Part shown: positions 46,428 through 54,814 of the stretch, one piece after another
How the letters are laid out: the number at the start of each line of letters is the position of its first letter
Position numbering within the stretch: position 1 is the stretch's first letter
DNA from: Actinoplanes sp. L3-i22
GTDB lineage: Bacteria; Actinomycetota; Actinomycetes; Mycobacteriales; Micromonosporaceae
Reading direction: 5' to 3'
Assembly: GCF_019704555.1 (NCBI RefSeq)
Contig: NZ_AP024745.1
Coordinates: 5,526,501-5,590,500, forward strand
DNA: 64,000 nt
The notes under the pieces: model-generated
The model's input: the letters and a program-made list of their open reading frames with translations, nothing else
What the model was told of the DNA's origin: nothing
The model's database searches: none
Translations under genes and position numbers: made by a program

Positions 46428-47384
46428 TCAGGCCAGCTGGTCGCGGAGCCAGGGCAGCTGCACCGGCGTCTGGAAACTGCCGCCACCCTCGTGCCGGTTG
46501 TACGGCCAGACCTGGATCGTTTTCGGACCGGTCCAGTGGTTGTAGGCGGCGAACACGGTGGACGGCGGGCACACGTCGTCCATCAGCCCGACCGAGTACA
46601 GCGCCGGGGCACTCGCCCGGGCCGCGAAGAACACGCCGTCGAAGTAACTCAGCGTGTCGAAGACCTGCTCGACCCGGTCCCGGTTGGTGGCACAGAAGAT
46701 CGAGATCTCGTGGTACGGGAACGCGTCGGTGATCTCGGTGGCCCGCCGGAAATGGGTCAGGAACGGCACGTCGATCATCGCGGCCCGGACCCCGGGGTGC
46801 AGCCCGGCAACCGCCTGCGCGATGCCGCCGCCCTGGCTCGCGCCGGCCACCACGATCCGGCCCGGGTCGACGCCGGGCAGCGTGGCGGCCAGGTCCACGG
46901 CGCGCACCGCGTCGGTGAACAGCCGCCGGTAGTAGTACCGCTCGGGGTCGAGGATGCCGCGGGTGAGCAGGCCGGAGTGCTGCGGCGTGCCGTCGCCGGC
47001 CAGGTCCGGGGTGTCGCCGTCGCCCTGGCCGCGGGAGTCGACCACGAGCGTGGCGTAGCCGGCGGCCGGCCACAGCAGCCACTCGTGCGGGCGGCCGCGG
47101 CCGCCGCCGTACCCGATGAACTGCACGACGCACGGCAGCGGCCCGGTGGCGCCGGCCGGCTCGATCAGCCAGGCGGCGACCGGGTGGCCGTCGAAGCCGC
47201 TGAACCGTACGTCGTGCACGCGCACCCCGGGCAGCAGCGCGTCGACCGGGGTCAGCTCGGCGGCCAGCTCGTGCTTGCGGGCGGCGTCCAGAGTGCGCTG
47301 CCAGAACGCGTCGAAGCCGGCCGGCTCGGCCAGTGGCGGCCGGTAGTCGTGCAGCCGGTCCAGGGGCAGGTCGAACATGGCCAT
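46428..47384 (-). CDS. axe: CE7 acetyl esterase (acetylxylan esterase / cephalosporin deacetylase type)
   Basis: 318 residues, the standard CE7 size, without a signal peptide. It starts MFDLPLDRLHDYRPPLAEPAGFDAFW. CE7 marks are FIGYGGGRGRPHEWL, the RGQGD motif (DSRGQGDGDTPD), the nucleophile Ser183 in VAGASQGGG, an Asp in MDDVCPPSTVFAAYNH, and the His in YNRHEGGG. It deacetylates acetylated oligosaccharides in the cytoplasm. It is coupled to the preceding GH36 gene with three bases between stop and start; ATG 47378 is an alternative start. Confidence 0.93.
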   Translation of the reverse strand: MAMFDLPLDRLHDYRPPLAEPAGFDAFWQRTLDAARKHELAAELTPVDALLPGVRVHDVRFSGFDGHPVAAWLIEPAGATGPLPCVVQFIGYGGGRGRPHEWLLWPAAGYATLVVDSRGQGDGDTPDLAGDGTPQHSGLLTRGILDPERYYYRRLFTDAVRAVDLAATLPGVDPGRIVVAGASQGGGIAQAVAGLHPGVRAAMIDVPFLTHFRRATEITDAFPYHEISIFCATNRDRVEQVFDTLSYFDGVFFAARASAPALYSVGLMDDVCPPSTVFAAYNHWTGPKTIQVWPYNRHEGGGSFQTPVQLPWLRDQLA

Positions 47385-47387
47385 GAG

Positions 47388-49484
47388 TCAGTCCTCGATC
47401 CGGGTGAGGTGGACGAGCGTGCTGGCGTGCTCGCCCTCGGGCAGGGCCAGGGGCAACCCGGCGTGCAGCAGGACGGCGCCGGAGTGGAGCGCCCCGGTGT
47501 CCCGGTCCCGGTAGCGGGCGGCCGGGTCGAGCGCGGTCAGCCGCAGCGGGCCGGGGTCGTGACCGAACGCGCGGGTGGGACACCAGGCGAGCACCACGAC
47601 CTCGTCCCGGTAGGTGAACTCGACGGCGGTCAGCGTGCCCGCGCCGGCCAGCCGGTACGCGGCCCCGTGCTGCACCACCGGCCGGATCCGCTTGTACGTG
47701 GCGATCAGCCCGGTCGCCTCCTTGAGCTCGTCCTCGCTCCAGGTGGCCAGGTCCCCGCCGATGCCGAGCGCCCCGGCCATCGCGACGTGGAACCGGAACC
47801 GCAGCGGGGTGCGCCGGGCGGTGGCCACGTTCGGGCTGTCGGTCACCCAGGCGCCCATCACCTGGGCGGGGAAGAGCTGGCCGAAGCCGTGCTGGATGCC
47901 GATCCGGTCGACCGGATCGGTGTTGTCCGAGGTCCACACCTGGTCGGTGCGCGTCAGCACGGCCAGATCGGCGCGCCCGCCGCCGCCGGCGCAGGCCTCG
48001 ATCCGCAGGTCCGGGTGGTCGGCCCGGAGCCGGTCCATGATCCGGTGGACCGCGCGGGTCTGCTCGATCCACACCCGGTCCGGGTCGGCGTGCCCGGGCC
48101 AGCCGGCCTCGGTCATCGACCGGTTGGCGTCCCACTTGAGGAAGTCGATGTGGTTCGCGGTGACCAGCCGGTCGAGCCAGGCGTGCGCCCAGGCGGCGGT
48201 GTCCGGCCGGGCCAGGTTGAGCACGAGCTGGTGGCGCAGCTCGGTCCGGCCGCGGTGAGCCATGTGCAGTACCCAGTCCGGATGCGCCCGGTAGAGGTCG
48301 CTGTCCGGGTTCACCATCTCCGGCTCGACCCACAGGCCGAAGCCCATGCCGAGCCGGTGCACCTCGTCCGCGAGCGGGCGCAGCCCGTGTGGGAACCGGT
48401 CCGGGTTCGGGGTCCAGTCGCCGAGGCCGGAGTGGTCGCTGACCCGCCCGCCGAACCAGCCGTCGTCGACCACGAACAGCTCGACGCCGAGCCGGGCGGC
48501 CCGCGCGGCCAGGTTGCGCTGGCCGGGCTCGTCGACGTCGAACCCGGTCGCCTCCCACGAGTTGTAGAGCACCGGACGGACCTCGTCCGGGTGGCTGAGC
48601 ACGTGCCCGCGGACGTACCCGTGCCACGCGCGGCTGGCTCCGCCGAACCCGCCGGCGCTGTAGAGCCCGGCGAACACCGGCGTCTCCAGGCTCTGCCCGG
48701 GCGTGAGCGTCCAGGTCAGGCCCTCGTGCCCGAACCCGCCGGTCCAGCCGGCCCGCCCCGTCGGGTCGCGGTGCAGGGTGATCCGCCAGCTGCCGCTCCA
48801 GGCCAGGGCGGTGCTCCACACCTCGCCGTGCTCCTCGGCGGCGGTGCCGTCGTCGAGCGCCAGCCACGGGTTGGCGTGGTGGCTGGTCATCCCGCGGCGG
48901 CTGGTGAAGACGGTCTCGGCCACCGGCACGTCGGCCCGGCGCAGCTGGAACTCGCTGTTCCAGCCGCCGACCAGGTGGCTGACCCGGTAGCCGGCGCGCT
49001 GCGGCAGGGTCCACGACGCGCTGTCGCAGCGCTGCACGGTGACCGGGTGCCGGTCGTCGTGGTTCTCGACGGTGGCCCAGCGCTCGATCACGTCGCTGTC
49101 GTCGTGCAGCCGGTAGTGCAGGGTCAGGCGCAGCGGGTAGTGCCGGTCGGCCAGGTGCACGCGCAGCGTCGCGTCCTCGAGGTCGTGGCCGGCGAAGCGC
49201 CATTCGACGCCGCGGGTGCCGTTGGCGAAGCGCACCTGCAGCCCGGCCGGGCCGAACCGGGCGCCACCCTCGACGGCCAGCTCCTCGGGACCACCGGCCG
49301 AGTCGAAACTGCTGCCCGGAGACGGTATACGCTCGGTGAGGACCCGCGCCTGGTCCAGGGTCAGCGGCGCACCCCAGTGCACGTGACGCACGACGTCGTG
49401 CTCGTCGAGCCGGATCGCGTAGCACGTGGTGGCGGTGCTCAGCAGCCAGAGGCGCTGGTCGGCCTCGTACAGAAGATGGGGCAT
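47388..49484 (-). CDS. Cytoplasmic GH36 alpha-galactosidase
   Basis: 698 residues without a signal peptide. An N-terminal super-sandwich domain is followed by the barrel with LYNSWEATGFDVDE, FVVDDGWFGGR, MGFGLWVEPEMVNPDSDL, the nucleophile Asp452 in FLKWDANR, EACAGGGGRADL and the acid/base Asp520 in WTSDNTDP. These fit bacterial GH36 alpha-galactosidases acting on small galacto-oligosaccharides. GGAGG lies in front of the ATG. First gene of the operon with CE7 and GH95, divergent from the ROK regulator across the 37-bp repeat. Confidence 0.95.
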   Translation of the reverse strand: MPHLLYEADQRLWLLSTATTCYAIRLDEHDVVRHVHWGAPLTLDQARVLTERIPSPGSSFDSAGGPEELAVEGGARFGPAGLQVRFANGTRGVEWRFAGHDLEDATLRVHLADRHYPLRLTLHYRLHDDSDVIERWATVENHDDRHPVTVQRCDSASWTLPQRAGYRVSHLVGGWNSEFQLRRADVPVAETVFTSRRGMTSHHANPWLALDDGTAAEEHGEVWSTALAWSGSWRITLHRDPTGRAGWTGGFGHEGLTWTLTPGQSLETPVFAGLYSAGGFGGASRAWHGYVRGHVLSHPDEVRPVLYNSWEATGFDVDEPGQRNLAARAARLGVELFVVDDGWFGGRVSDHSGLGDWTPNPDRFPHGLRPLADEVHRLGMGFGLWVEPEMVNPDSDLYRAHPDWVLHMAHRGRTELRHQLVLNLARPDTAAWAHAWLDRLVTANHIDFLKWDANRSMTEAGWPGHADPDRVWIEQTRAVHRIMDRLRADHPDLRIEACAGGGGRADLAVLTRTDQVWTSDNTDPVDRIGIQHGFGQLFPAQVMGAWVTDSPNVATARRTPLRFRFHVAMAGALGIGGDLATWSEDELKEATGLIATYKRIRPVVQHGAAYRLAGAGTLTAVEFTYRDEVVVLAWCPTRAFGHDPGPLRLTALDPAARYRDRDTGALHSGAVLLHAGLPLALPEGEHASTLVHLTRIED

Positions 49485-49522
49485 CGGAATCCTCCGGGAG
49501 GGTGGCCGAGGAGTGCGCGGCG

Positions 49523-49602
49523 AGCGTAGGTACGTTTTCCGGACGAAATCAATACTTGACGAAGGAAATTATTGAGCTTAGATTTCCCGCATGTTTCCCG
49601 AG
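49523..49602. promoter_or_regulatory. Bidirectional promoter and 37-bp operator at the ROK / GH36 locus
   Basis: Plus strand: TTGACG (49556-49561), 17 bases, TAGATT (49579-49584), with the ROK ATG seven bases on. Minus strand: TTGATT (49552-49547), 18 bases, TACGCT (49528-49523), for GH36. The 37-bp core 49545-49581 is identical to 31762-31798 and contains TCAATA-N15-TATTGA. Spacing and overlap of all four promoter boxes are the same at both loci. Confidence 0.75.
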
Positions 49603-50745
49603 GCTGATGCCGTCGCGCCCGCAGTCACCGCCGTGTTCACGGCCGTGCTGACCGGGGGCCCGATCAGCCGCGTCTCGCTGGCCCGCCGCCTCGGCCTGTC
49701 CTCGGCCGCCGTCACCAAGGCGGCCCGCCCGCTGATCGAGATGGGCTACCTCGAGGAGCTGGCCGCCACCGAGCACACCGGCCCCGGCGCCGGCCGCCCC
49801 GCCAGCCCGCTCGCGATCCGCGCCGACCGGGAGTTCTTCGTCGGCGTGAAGATCACCGGTGACGAGCTGATCGGCGTGCTCTGCGACTTGCGCGCCCAGG
49901 TCCGGACCGCGGCCCACCGGCGGCTGACCGAGACGAGCGTCGAGCACGTCCTGACCGAGTTGGTCGAGCTCGTCGACGACCTGCTCGACGGCCCCGGCGA
50001 CTACCGGTCCCGCACCCGCCGGCTCGGGCTGGCCGTCTCCGGCGACGTCGACCACAGCACCGGCCTGGTGCGGTACTCACCGTTCCTGCACTGGCGCGAC
50101 GTGCCGCTGCGCGAGCGGGCCGAGAAGCTCACCGGCCTGACCGTCACCGTCGAGAACGACGTCAAGGCGCTCACCACCGCCGAGCACTGGTTCGGCGAGG
50201 GCGTCGGCGCCGACTCGTTCGCCCTGGTCACCGTCGGCGCCGGGATCGGCTGCGGGCTGGTCGTCGGCGGCCGGCTGGTCTCCGGCTCACACGGCGTGGC
50301 CGGCGAGATCGGGCACATCGGCATCGACGTGAACGGCCCGGCCTGCCACTGCGGCAGCAACGGCTGCGTGGAGGCGATCGCCGGCACCGACGCGATCGTC
50401 GCGCAGGCCCGTGCGGCCACCGGCCGCCCGGCACTGACCTTCGACGACGCGGTGACGCTGGCCCGCGCCGGCGACGCCGGGATCGGCGCGGTCTTCGCCC
50501 GGGCCGGGGACGCGATCGGCTCCGGCATCGCCGCGGTCGCCAACCTGGTCGGCCCGGCCCGGATCGTGGTCTCCGGCGAGGGGCTGGCCGCCTACGACCT
50601 GTTCGAGCCGCACATCCGGGCCGGCTTCCAGCGCCAGGCGTTCGGGGCGGCCGCGGACTGTCCGCTGTCGATCCGGCCGCTGCCGTTCGAGGAGTGGGCC
50701 CGCGGCGCCGCCACCGTCAGCATCAAGGCCCTGGTCACGGTCTGA
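49591..50745 (+). CDS. ROK-family transcriptional repressor
   Basis: 384 residues. The N-terminal winged HTH (about 10-60: GGPISRVSLARRLGLSSAAVTKAARPLIEMGYLEE) is followed by a ROK sugar-kinase-like domain with VTVGAGIGCGLVVGG and the zinc motif GHIGIDVNGPACHCGSNGCVE (CxCGxxGCxE). The kinase site looks partly retained, but with the HTH it should act as a sugar-responsive repressor. The ATG lies at the expected transcription start, so the mRNA is probably leaderless. It probably controls itself, the GH36 operon and the distant importer/GH27 unit through the shared repeat. Confidence 0.92.
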   Translation: MFPEADAVAPAVTAVFTAVLTGGPISRVSLARRLGLSSAAVTKAARPLIEMGYLEELAATEHTGPGAGRPASPLAIRADREFFVGVKITGDELIGVLCDLRAQVRTAAHRRLTETSVEHVLTELVELVDDLLDGPGDYRSRTRRLGLAVSGDVDHSTGLVRYSPFLHWRDVPLRERAEKLTGLTVTVENDVKALTTAEHWFGEGVGADSFALVTVGAGIGCGLVVGGRLVSGSHGVAGEIGHIGIDVNGPACHCGSNGCVEAIAGTDAIVAQARAATGRPALTFDDAVTLARAGDAGIGAVFARAGDAIGSGIAAVANLVGPARIVVSGEGLAAYDLFEPHIRAGFQRQAFGAAADCPLSIRPLPFEEWARGAATVSIKALVTV

Positions 50746-50765
50746 CCAGGCCACCAGGAACTCAG

Positions 50766-51926
50766 CTAGGCCACCAGGAACTTGCCGGACATGAAGACGA
50801 TCAGGAAGGCCGCGTGCAGGGACGCGCCCAGCACCAGCACCGCCCGGTCGACCGCCGGACGCTCGCCCATCCGGGCCAGCACCAGCAGCACGGCGACCGC
50901 CTCCATCGCGTATCGGGCCGCGGACTGCATGGCGCGGCCGCCGACCTCGGTCGACATCAGCAGCACCAGCGTCAGCCCGGCCTGCACGACCAGATACACC
51001 TGATCGCGCCGGAACCGCCACGGTCCGGCCACCGCGAGCACCAGCAGCACCACCGCGACCAGCGTGGTGCCGGCGTCCACCACCGCGCCCAGGGTGACCG
51101 GGTCCAGCAGGCCGTGCCCGCCGGCCTGCTGCCACGCGGTGATCCACGCGCCGCCCGGGACCGTGTACCGCCGTCCCCACTGGTCCTGGGCGACGCTGAA
51201 CGCCAGCGGGCTGCCCAGCTCCACCGCGCAGTACCAGGCGTAGGCGACCAGCCCCAGCGGCACCAGCGCCACCCCGAGCAGGTCGGCCCGGACCCGCCGC
51301 GGCTGCCAGCCGACCTGCCGCAGGTACTCGACCGCCAGCGGCGCCATCAGCACCAGCCCGAACAGCCGGGTCGCCGACGACAGCGCGCCCAGCGCACCCG
51401 CGAGCCACCAGTGCCCGCGCCGGCCGGCGTACAGCGCACCCACCGCCAGCAGCAGGAACAGCGACTCGTTGTACCCGATGAACAGGAAGAACCCCATCGG
51501 GAACGCGGCCAGGTACCAGGTCGCACGCCCGGCCACCCGCGCCCCGAACTCGTGCTCGGCCAGCCGGTGCACCACCGCCAGGGCGCCCAGCGTCGCGGCG
51601 TTCGCGACGACCAGCGCGGCGACCACCCCGCCCCCGGCCAGGTGGATCAGCAGCGGGAACAGCGGGAAGAAGGCGGGGAACCCGGGTCCCAGGTGGTAGC
51701 CGCTCGCCGCGATCCGCACGTAGTGGCCGGCGTCCCAGTTGTTCCACGCCAGGATCATCGGCGTCGCGTCGCCGCGCGGCAGCCGGGCCAGCGCGCTCAC
51801 CGCCAGCTGGGCCGCGGCGAAGACCGCCCACACGGTCGCGGCCGCGCGCAGGGCCGCCCGCCAGGGACTTCTCTCCGGTACGGCGATCAGCCGCCCGGCG
51901 ACCTCCGGGGCGATCAGAGTCGACAC
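50766..51926 (-). CDS. Polyprenyl-sugar-dependent mannosyltransferase-like membrane protein (PIG-V-like)
   Basis: 386 residues with about ten membrane segments. AWNNWDAGHYVRIAASGYH (about 60-78) contains the WDxxHY motif of GPI-mannosyltransferase-2-like (PIG-V) GT-C glycosyltransferases. PAFFPLFPLLIH, GYNESLFLLLAV and LSSATRLFGLVL also fit. It would transfer a sugar from a polyprenyl phosphate at the outer membrane face. The GTG at 51926 overlaps the preceding GT2 stop by 13 bp, so the two are co-translated and the GT2 enzyme may supply the donor. A 15-bp duplication surrounds its stop (50748-50762, 50768-50782). Confidence 0.8.
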   Translation of the reverse strand: MSTLIAPEVAGRLIAVPERSPWRAALRAAATVWAVFAAAQLAVSALARLPRGDATPMILAWNNWDAGHYVRIAASGYHLGPGFPAFFPLFPLLIHLAGGGVVAALVVANAATLGALAVVHRLAEHEFGARVAGRATWYLAAFPMGFFLFIGYNESLFLLLAVGALYAGRRGHWWLAGALGALSSATRLFGLVLMAPLAVEYLRQVGWQPRRVRADLLGVALVPLGLVAYAWYCAVELGSPLAFSVAQDQWGRRYTVPGGAWITAWQQAGGHGLLDPVTLGAVVDAGTTLVAVVLLVLAVAGPWRFRRDQVYLVVQAGLTLVLLMSTEVGGRAMQSAARYAMEAVAVLLVLARMGERPAVDRAVLVLGASLHAAFLIVFMSGKFLVA

Positions 51927-52888
51927 AGGGCATCCTCGGCCGGCTCGGCGTCGGTGGCGGAGTCGAACGCCACGACGTACGCGGGCCGGCCCTGCAACGA
52001 CGTGAAGATCCGGGCCACGTACTCGCCGAGCAACCCCAGGCAGAGCAGCTGCAACGCACCCAGGAACAGCAGTGCCACGAGCAGCGACGTCCAGCCGGGC
52101 ACGGTGGTGCCGGACAGGTGGGCGGTCACGCCGGCGCCGGCCAGCACCGCGCAGATCCCGATGCCGATCAGGCCCAGCCAGGTCGCGACCCGCAGCGGCG
52201 CGGCCGAGAACCCGACGATGCTGTCCAGCGCCAGCCGGATCATCTTGGCCACCGGATACTTCGAGCGCCCCGCGGCCCGCGGCGCCCGGGTGTAGGTGAT
52301 CTCCCCGCTGGGCAGCCCCAGCCACGGCACCAGCAGGCGATACACCGGCAGATGCTCGGGCAGCGCGACCAGGGCGTCGACGGCGGTCCGGCTCAACAGC
52401 CGGAAGTCGCCGGCATGGCGCGGGATCGCGGCGCCGGCCATCCGCTGGATCAGCCGGTAGTACAGGCTCGCGGTCCACCGCTTGAACACACTGTCGCTGC
52501 TGCGGTCGGCGCGCACACCGTGCACGACGTCCAGACCCTCGCGCTGCGCCAGCCGCAGCATGTCGCCGATCACCTCGGGCGGATCCTGCAGGTCCACGTC
52601 GATGCTGACCAGGTACTGCCCGCGGGCGCGGCGCAGGCCGGCGGCGAGCGCGCTCTGGTGCCCGCTGTTGCGCCGCAGCCGCACCACCCGCAGTTGCGGC
52701 CAGCGGCGGCGCAGCAGCCCGAGCACCACCGGGGTGGCATCCCGGCTGCCGTCGTCGACGGCGACCACCTCGTACGTCAGACCCAGCTCGTCGAGCACCG
52801 GCCGGATCCGTTCCACGAACAGCGGCAGCACATCCTGCTCGTTGAAGACCGGCACGACCACACTCAGCCGCGGCACCTCGGTATTCAT
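51914..52888 (-). CDS. GT2 polyprenyl-phosphate glycosyltransferase (ArnC/DPM1-like) with two C-terminal membrane segments
   Basis: 324 residues. The GT-A domain is LSVVVPVFNEQDVLPLFVERI, VVAVDDGSRDATP, ARGQYLVSIDVDLQDPPEVI (DxD-type site) and HAGDFRLLSR. Two C-terminal helices follow (TWLGLIGIGICAVLAGAGV and LLVALLFLGALQLLCLGLLG) and the GEYVARIF tail typical of GtrB/ArnC-like enzymes. It probably makes a polyprenyl-phosphate-linked hexose. Start: ATG 52888 with GGGGAG upstream; ATG 52891 is the alternative. Operon with the GT-C enzyme downstream. Confidence 0.9.
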   Translation of the reverse strand: MNTEVPRLSVVVPVFNEQDVLPLFVERIRPVLDELGLTYEVVAVDDGSRDATPVVLGLLRRRWPQLRVVRLRRNSGHQSALAAGLRRARGQYLVSIDVDLQDPPEVIGDMLRLAQREGLDVVHGVRADRSSDSVFKRWTASLYYRLIQRMAGAAIPRHAGDFRLLSRTAVDALVALPEHLPVYRLLVPWLGLPSGEITYTRAPRAAGRSKYPVAKMIRLALDSIVGFSAAPLRVATWLGLIGIGICAVLAGAGVTAHLSGTTVPGWTSLLVALLFLGALQLLCLGLLGEYVARIFTSLQGRPAYVVAFDSATDAEPAEDALCRL

Positions 52889-53425
52889 CATGGCTCCCCT
52901 CGTGATCTTTACCGCGGGGATGCTGGCCGAGGCGCCGGACCCATCGGGCGGGTCCGGGCCGGGGCTGGCACGTTCATGGGAGATCCACAGGTGATTCGAG
53001 GAGTGATGCCTCTCAGTTACCGGCGTCGTGCAACCAAATGCGTGCCCCGGTCGTCGACGCTGTCCGGTCAGGACGCTCGGACGACGGCACTCCGCGCGGT
53101 GCGGCTGTCGGTCGGGTGGAGCGCCCACCGCCGGGCCTCGCGGGCCAGGTCGAGAAACGCCGGGACGCCGGTCCCCGCCACCAGCGCCCGGATCTGCCAG
53201 ATACCAATCAAAAACAGACAAAGACCGATTTAGACGTACGGCCGTCCGCACGGCACCCCAGGTCACCATGTCGCCGGCGCGTCCCGGGCGTGGCCCGTTC
53301 CCGTGTTCAGCAGCCGGATCGTCAGCGCGGTGCCCAGCGCCAGACACCACGCCGTGGTCGTCCAAAAGGTACGGGGCGGCCGGGTTCGGCGCTGCCCGGT
53401 CCGGTCGGACCGGGCAGCATCGTGA
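52889..53425. other. Gene-poor stretch with decayed coding traces
   Basis: 537 bp between the GT2 and chitinase genes without a convincing gene. On the minus strand two short frames show protein-like composition but are broken by stops, one of them listed separately at 53068-53229. The AT-rich patch near 53205-53235 is unusual here. No hairpin or repeat of note. Confidence 0.4.
53068..53229 (-). pseudogene. Fragment of an unidentified protein gene
   Basis: Read on the minus strand between an in-frame TAA and a TGA, it encodes IGLCLFLIGIWQIRALVAG and continues with FLDLAREARRWALHP and RSAVVRAS. Third positions are GC-rich from the middle on, which suggests decayed coding sequence. There is no proper start, and the family is not recognised. 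Confidence 0.3.
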
Positions 53426-54730
53426 TCAGAGCGGCAGCCAGAGGGCGAGCACGTTCGGCGGCTCCCAGCTGACGATCGAGGTGTGGGCCTGGCGGCACTG
53501 GTAGCGCTTGCCGTTGTAGGTGACGATCTGGCCGACCTTGTACGCCACGCCGGGCGCCCACGCGGTGCCGGCCGGGGTGGAGACCGACGGCGACGGCGAG
53601 GACGGGGTGGACGGTGACGCCGACGGGGTGGACGGGCTCGGCGACGAGGGGCTCGGGCTGCCCGGGGTGCTGGTCCCGCCGGAGGTGAAGCCCTGCATCA
53701 GCTTGCTGAACTGCCAGGTCGACTGCGCGACGCCGGAGCAGTTGCGCTCGCCCGGGGCCTGGCCGGCACAGCCGCCGTTGTCCCGCTGCAGCGCCCAGAA
53801 CGACAGGGAGCCGATGCCCTTGGCCTTCGCCCAGTTGGTCGCCGTGGTCGCGTTGGCCAGGGTGAACACCTCGGCGTTGAGGTTGCCGGTGTCGTTGGCG
53901 TAGTCGTCCTGGCCGTTCATCTCGATGATCCCGACCATGTTCCAGTACTGCGCGTCGGTCTTCCCCGGCCACACGCCCTTGAGCTGGTTGAACAGCCCGG
54001 TCGCGGCGGTCTGGGTGGCGGCCGCCATGTCGTGCGTGACCCCGTCGTAGTAGTCGAACGTCATGATGTTGACGATGTCGATCCGGGCCTTGTTCAGGGC
54101 CGCGTTCTGCAGCACCGCCAGGCCGTTGGACTCCAGCCCGTTCGGGGTGGTCGGCAGGGTGTAGGTGAACTGCACGAGCCGGCCGTTGGCCGCGGCCCAG
54201 TCCTCCACCTTCTTGATCGCCTTGTTGCGGCGGTCGATGCCGTCGGCCCGGCTCAGCGAGTTGTCCTCGATGTCGAGGTCGATGCGGGTCACGTCGTACG
54301 TCGTGACGACCCGCTCGAACTCGGCGGCGATCGCGTCCACACTGCTGCACGAGTCGGCCAGCTCGGTGCCGGTGTTGTCGGCCGCGTAGCCACCGAACGA
54401 CGGGATGACGTCGCCGCCGCGGGCGCGAATGGCGGCGATGTCCGAGCCGTAGGTCGCCGAGGAGATCGCGGTGTCGCCGTTCCACAGCGCGGTGCAGGAT
54501 CCGGCGCTCGCGGTCTGGGCGAACGCCAGGGTCAGGAAGTTGTTGCCGGACTGCTGCGACAGTGCGTTGAGGCTGTCGCCGTTGTAGGCCTCGAAGTAGG
54601 GCGCGAAGACGTGGGCGGGGATACGGGAGGTGGTCGCGGCCTGGGCGACGGGGGCCAGCGCGACGAAACCGGCCGCTCCCACGACAGCCGCGGCGACGGC
54701 CGCGAGGGCAGCTGAGCGTGTGCGACGCAT
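53426..54730 (-). CDS. Secreted GH18 chitinase with C-terminal CBM5/12
   Basis: 434 residues. A signal peptide (MRRTRSAALAAVAAAVVGAAG...) ends near AQA-AT. The GH18 domain (about 35-335) has VFAPYFEAYNGDSL, VIPSFGGYAADN and the catalytic DxxDxDxE-type segment TRIDLDIEDN, in a compact form lacking the usual DG. FDYYDG and LSFWALQRDNGGC complete the barrel. A long Ser/Pro/Thr linker (about 340-385) leads to a chitin-binding CBM5/12 (AWAPGVAYKVGQIVTYNGKR...W). It resembles the small ChiC/D-type chitinases of actinomycetes. GGAGATCC precedes the ATG. Confidence 0.9.
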   Translation of the reverse strand: MRRTRSAALAAVAAAVVGAAGFVALAPVAQAATTSRIPAHVFAPYFEAYNGDSLNALSQQSGNNFLTLAFAQTASAGSCTALWNGDTAISSATYGSDIAAIRARGGDVIPSFGGYAADNTGTELADSCSSVDAIAAEFERVVTTYDVTRIDLDIEDNSLSRADGIDRRNKAIKKVEDWAAANGRLVQFTYTLPTTPNGLESNGLAVLQNAALNKARIDIVNIMTFDYYDGVTHDMAAATQTAATGLFNQLKGVWPGKTDAQYWNMVGIIEMNGQDDYANDTGNLNAEVFTLANATTATNWAKAKGIGSLSFWALQRDNGGCAGQAPGERNCSGVAQSTWQFSKLMQGFTSGGTSTPGSPSPSSPSPSTPSASPSTPSSPSPSVSTPAGTAWAPGVAYKVGQIVTYNGKRYQCRQAHTSIVSWEPPNVLALWLPL

Positions 54731-54745
54731 GGATCTCCTCTAAAA

Positions 54746-54800
54746 AGGCAATGGTTAGTTAACTTGCCTAATAGAAGAGGTTCGCCAGTATCGATGTCAA
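54746..54800 (-). promoter_or_regulatory. Promoter and inverted repeats upstream of the chitinase
   Basis: TTGACA (54800-54795), 18 bases and TTCTAT (54776-54771) on the minus strand. Directly downstream lie AGGCAA-N12-TTGCCT (54746-54769) and, inside it, GTTA-GT-TAAC. This does not look like the DasR site known from streptomycete chitinase genes. The binder is unknown. Confidence 0.5.
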
Positions 54801-54814
54801 GAGTTCGATCGGGA

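Noticed and set aside
46407..49529. A 1040-codon plus-strand frame opposite CE7 and GH36
   Set aside because: It is the mirror of two well-defined enzymes with full catalytic motifs. Its translation is low-complexity and shows no domain.
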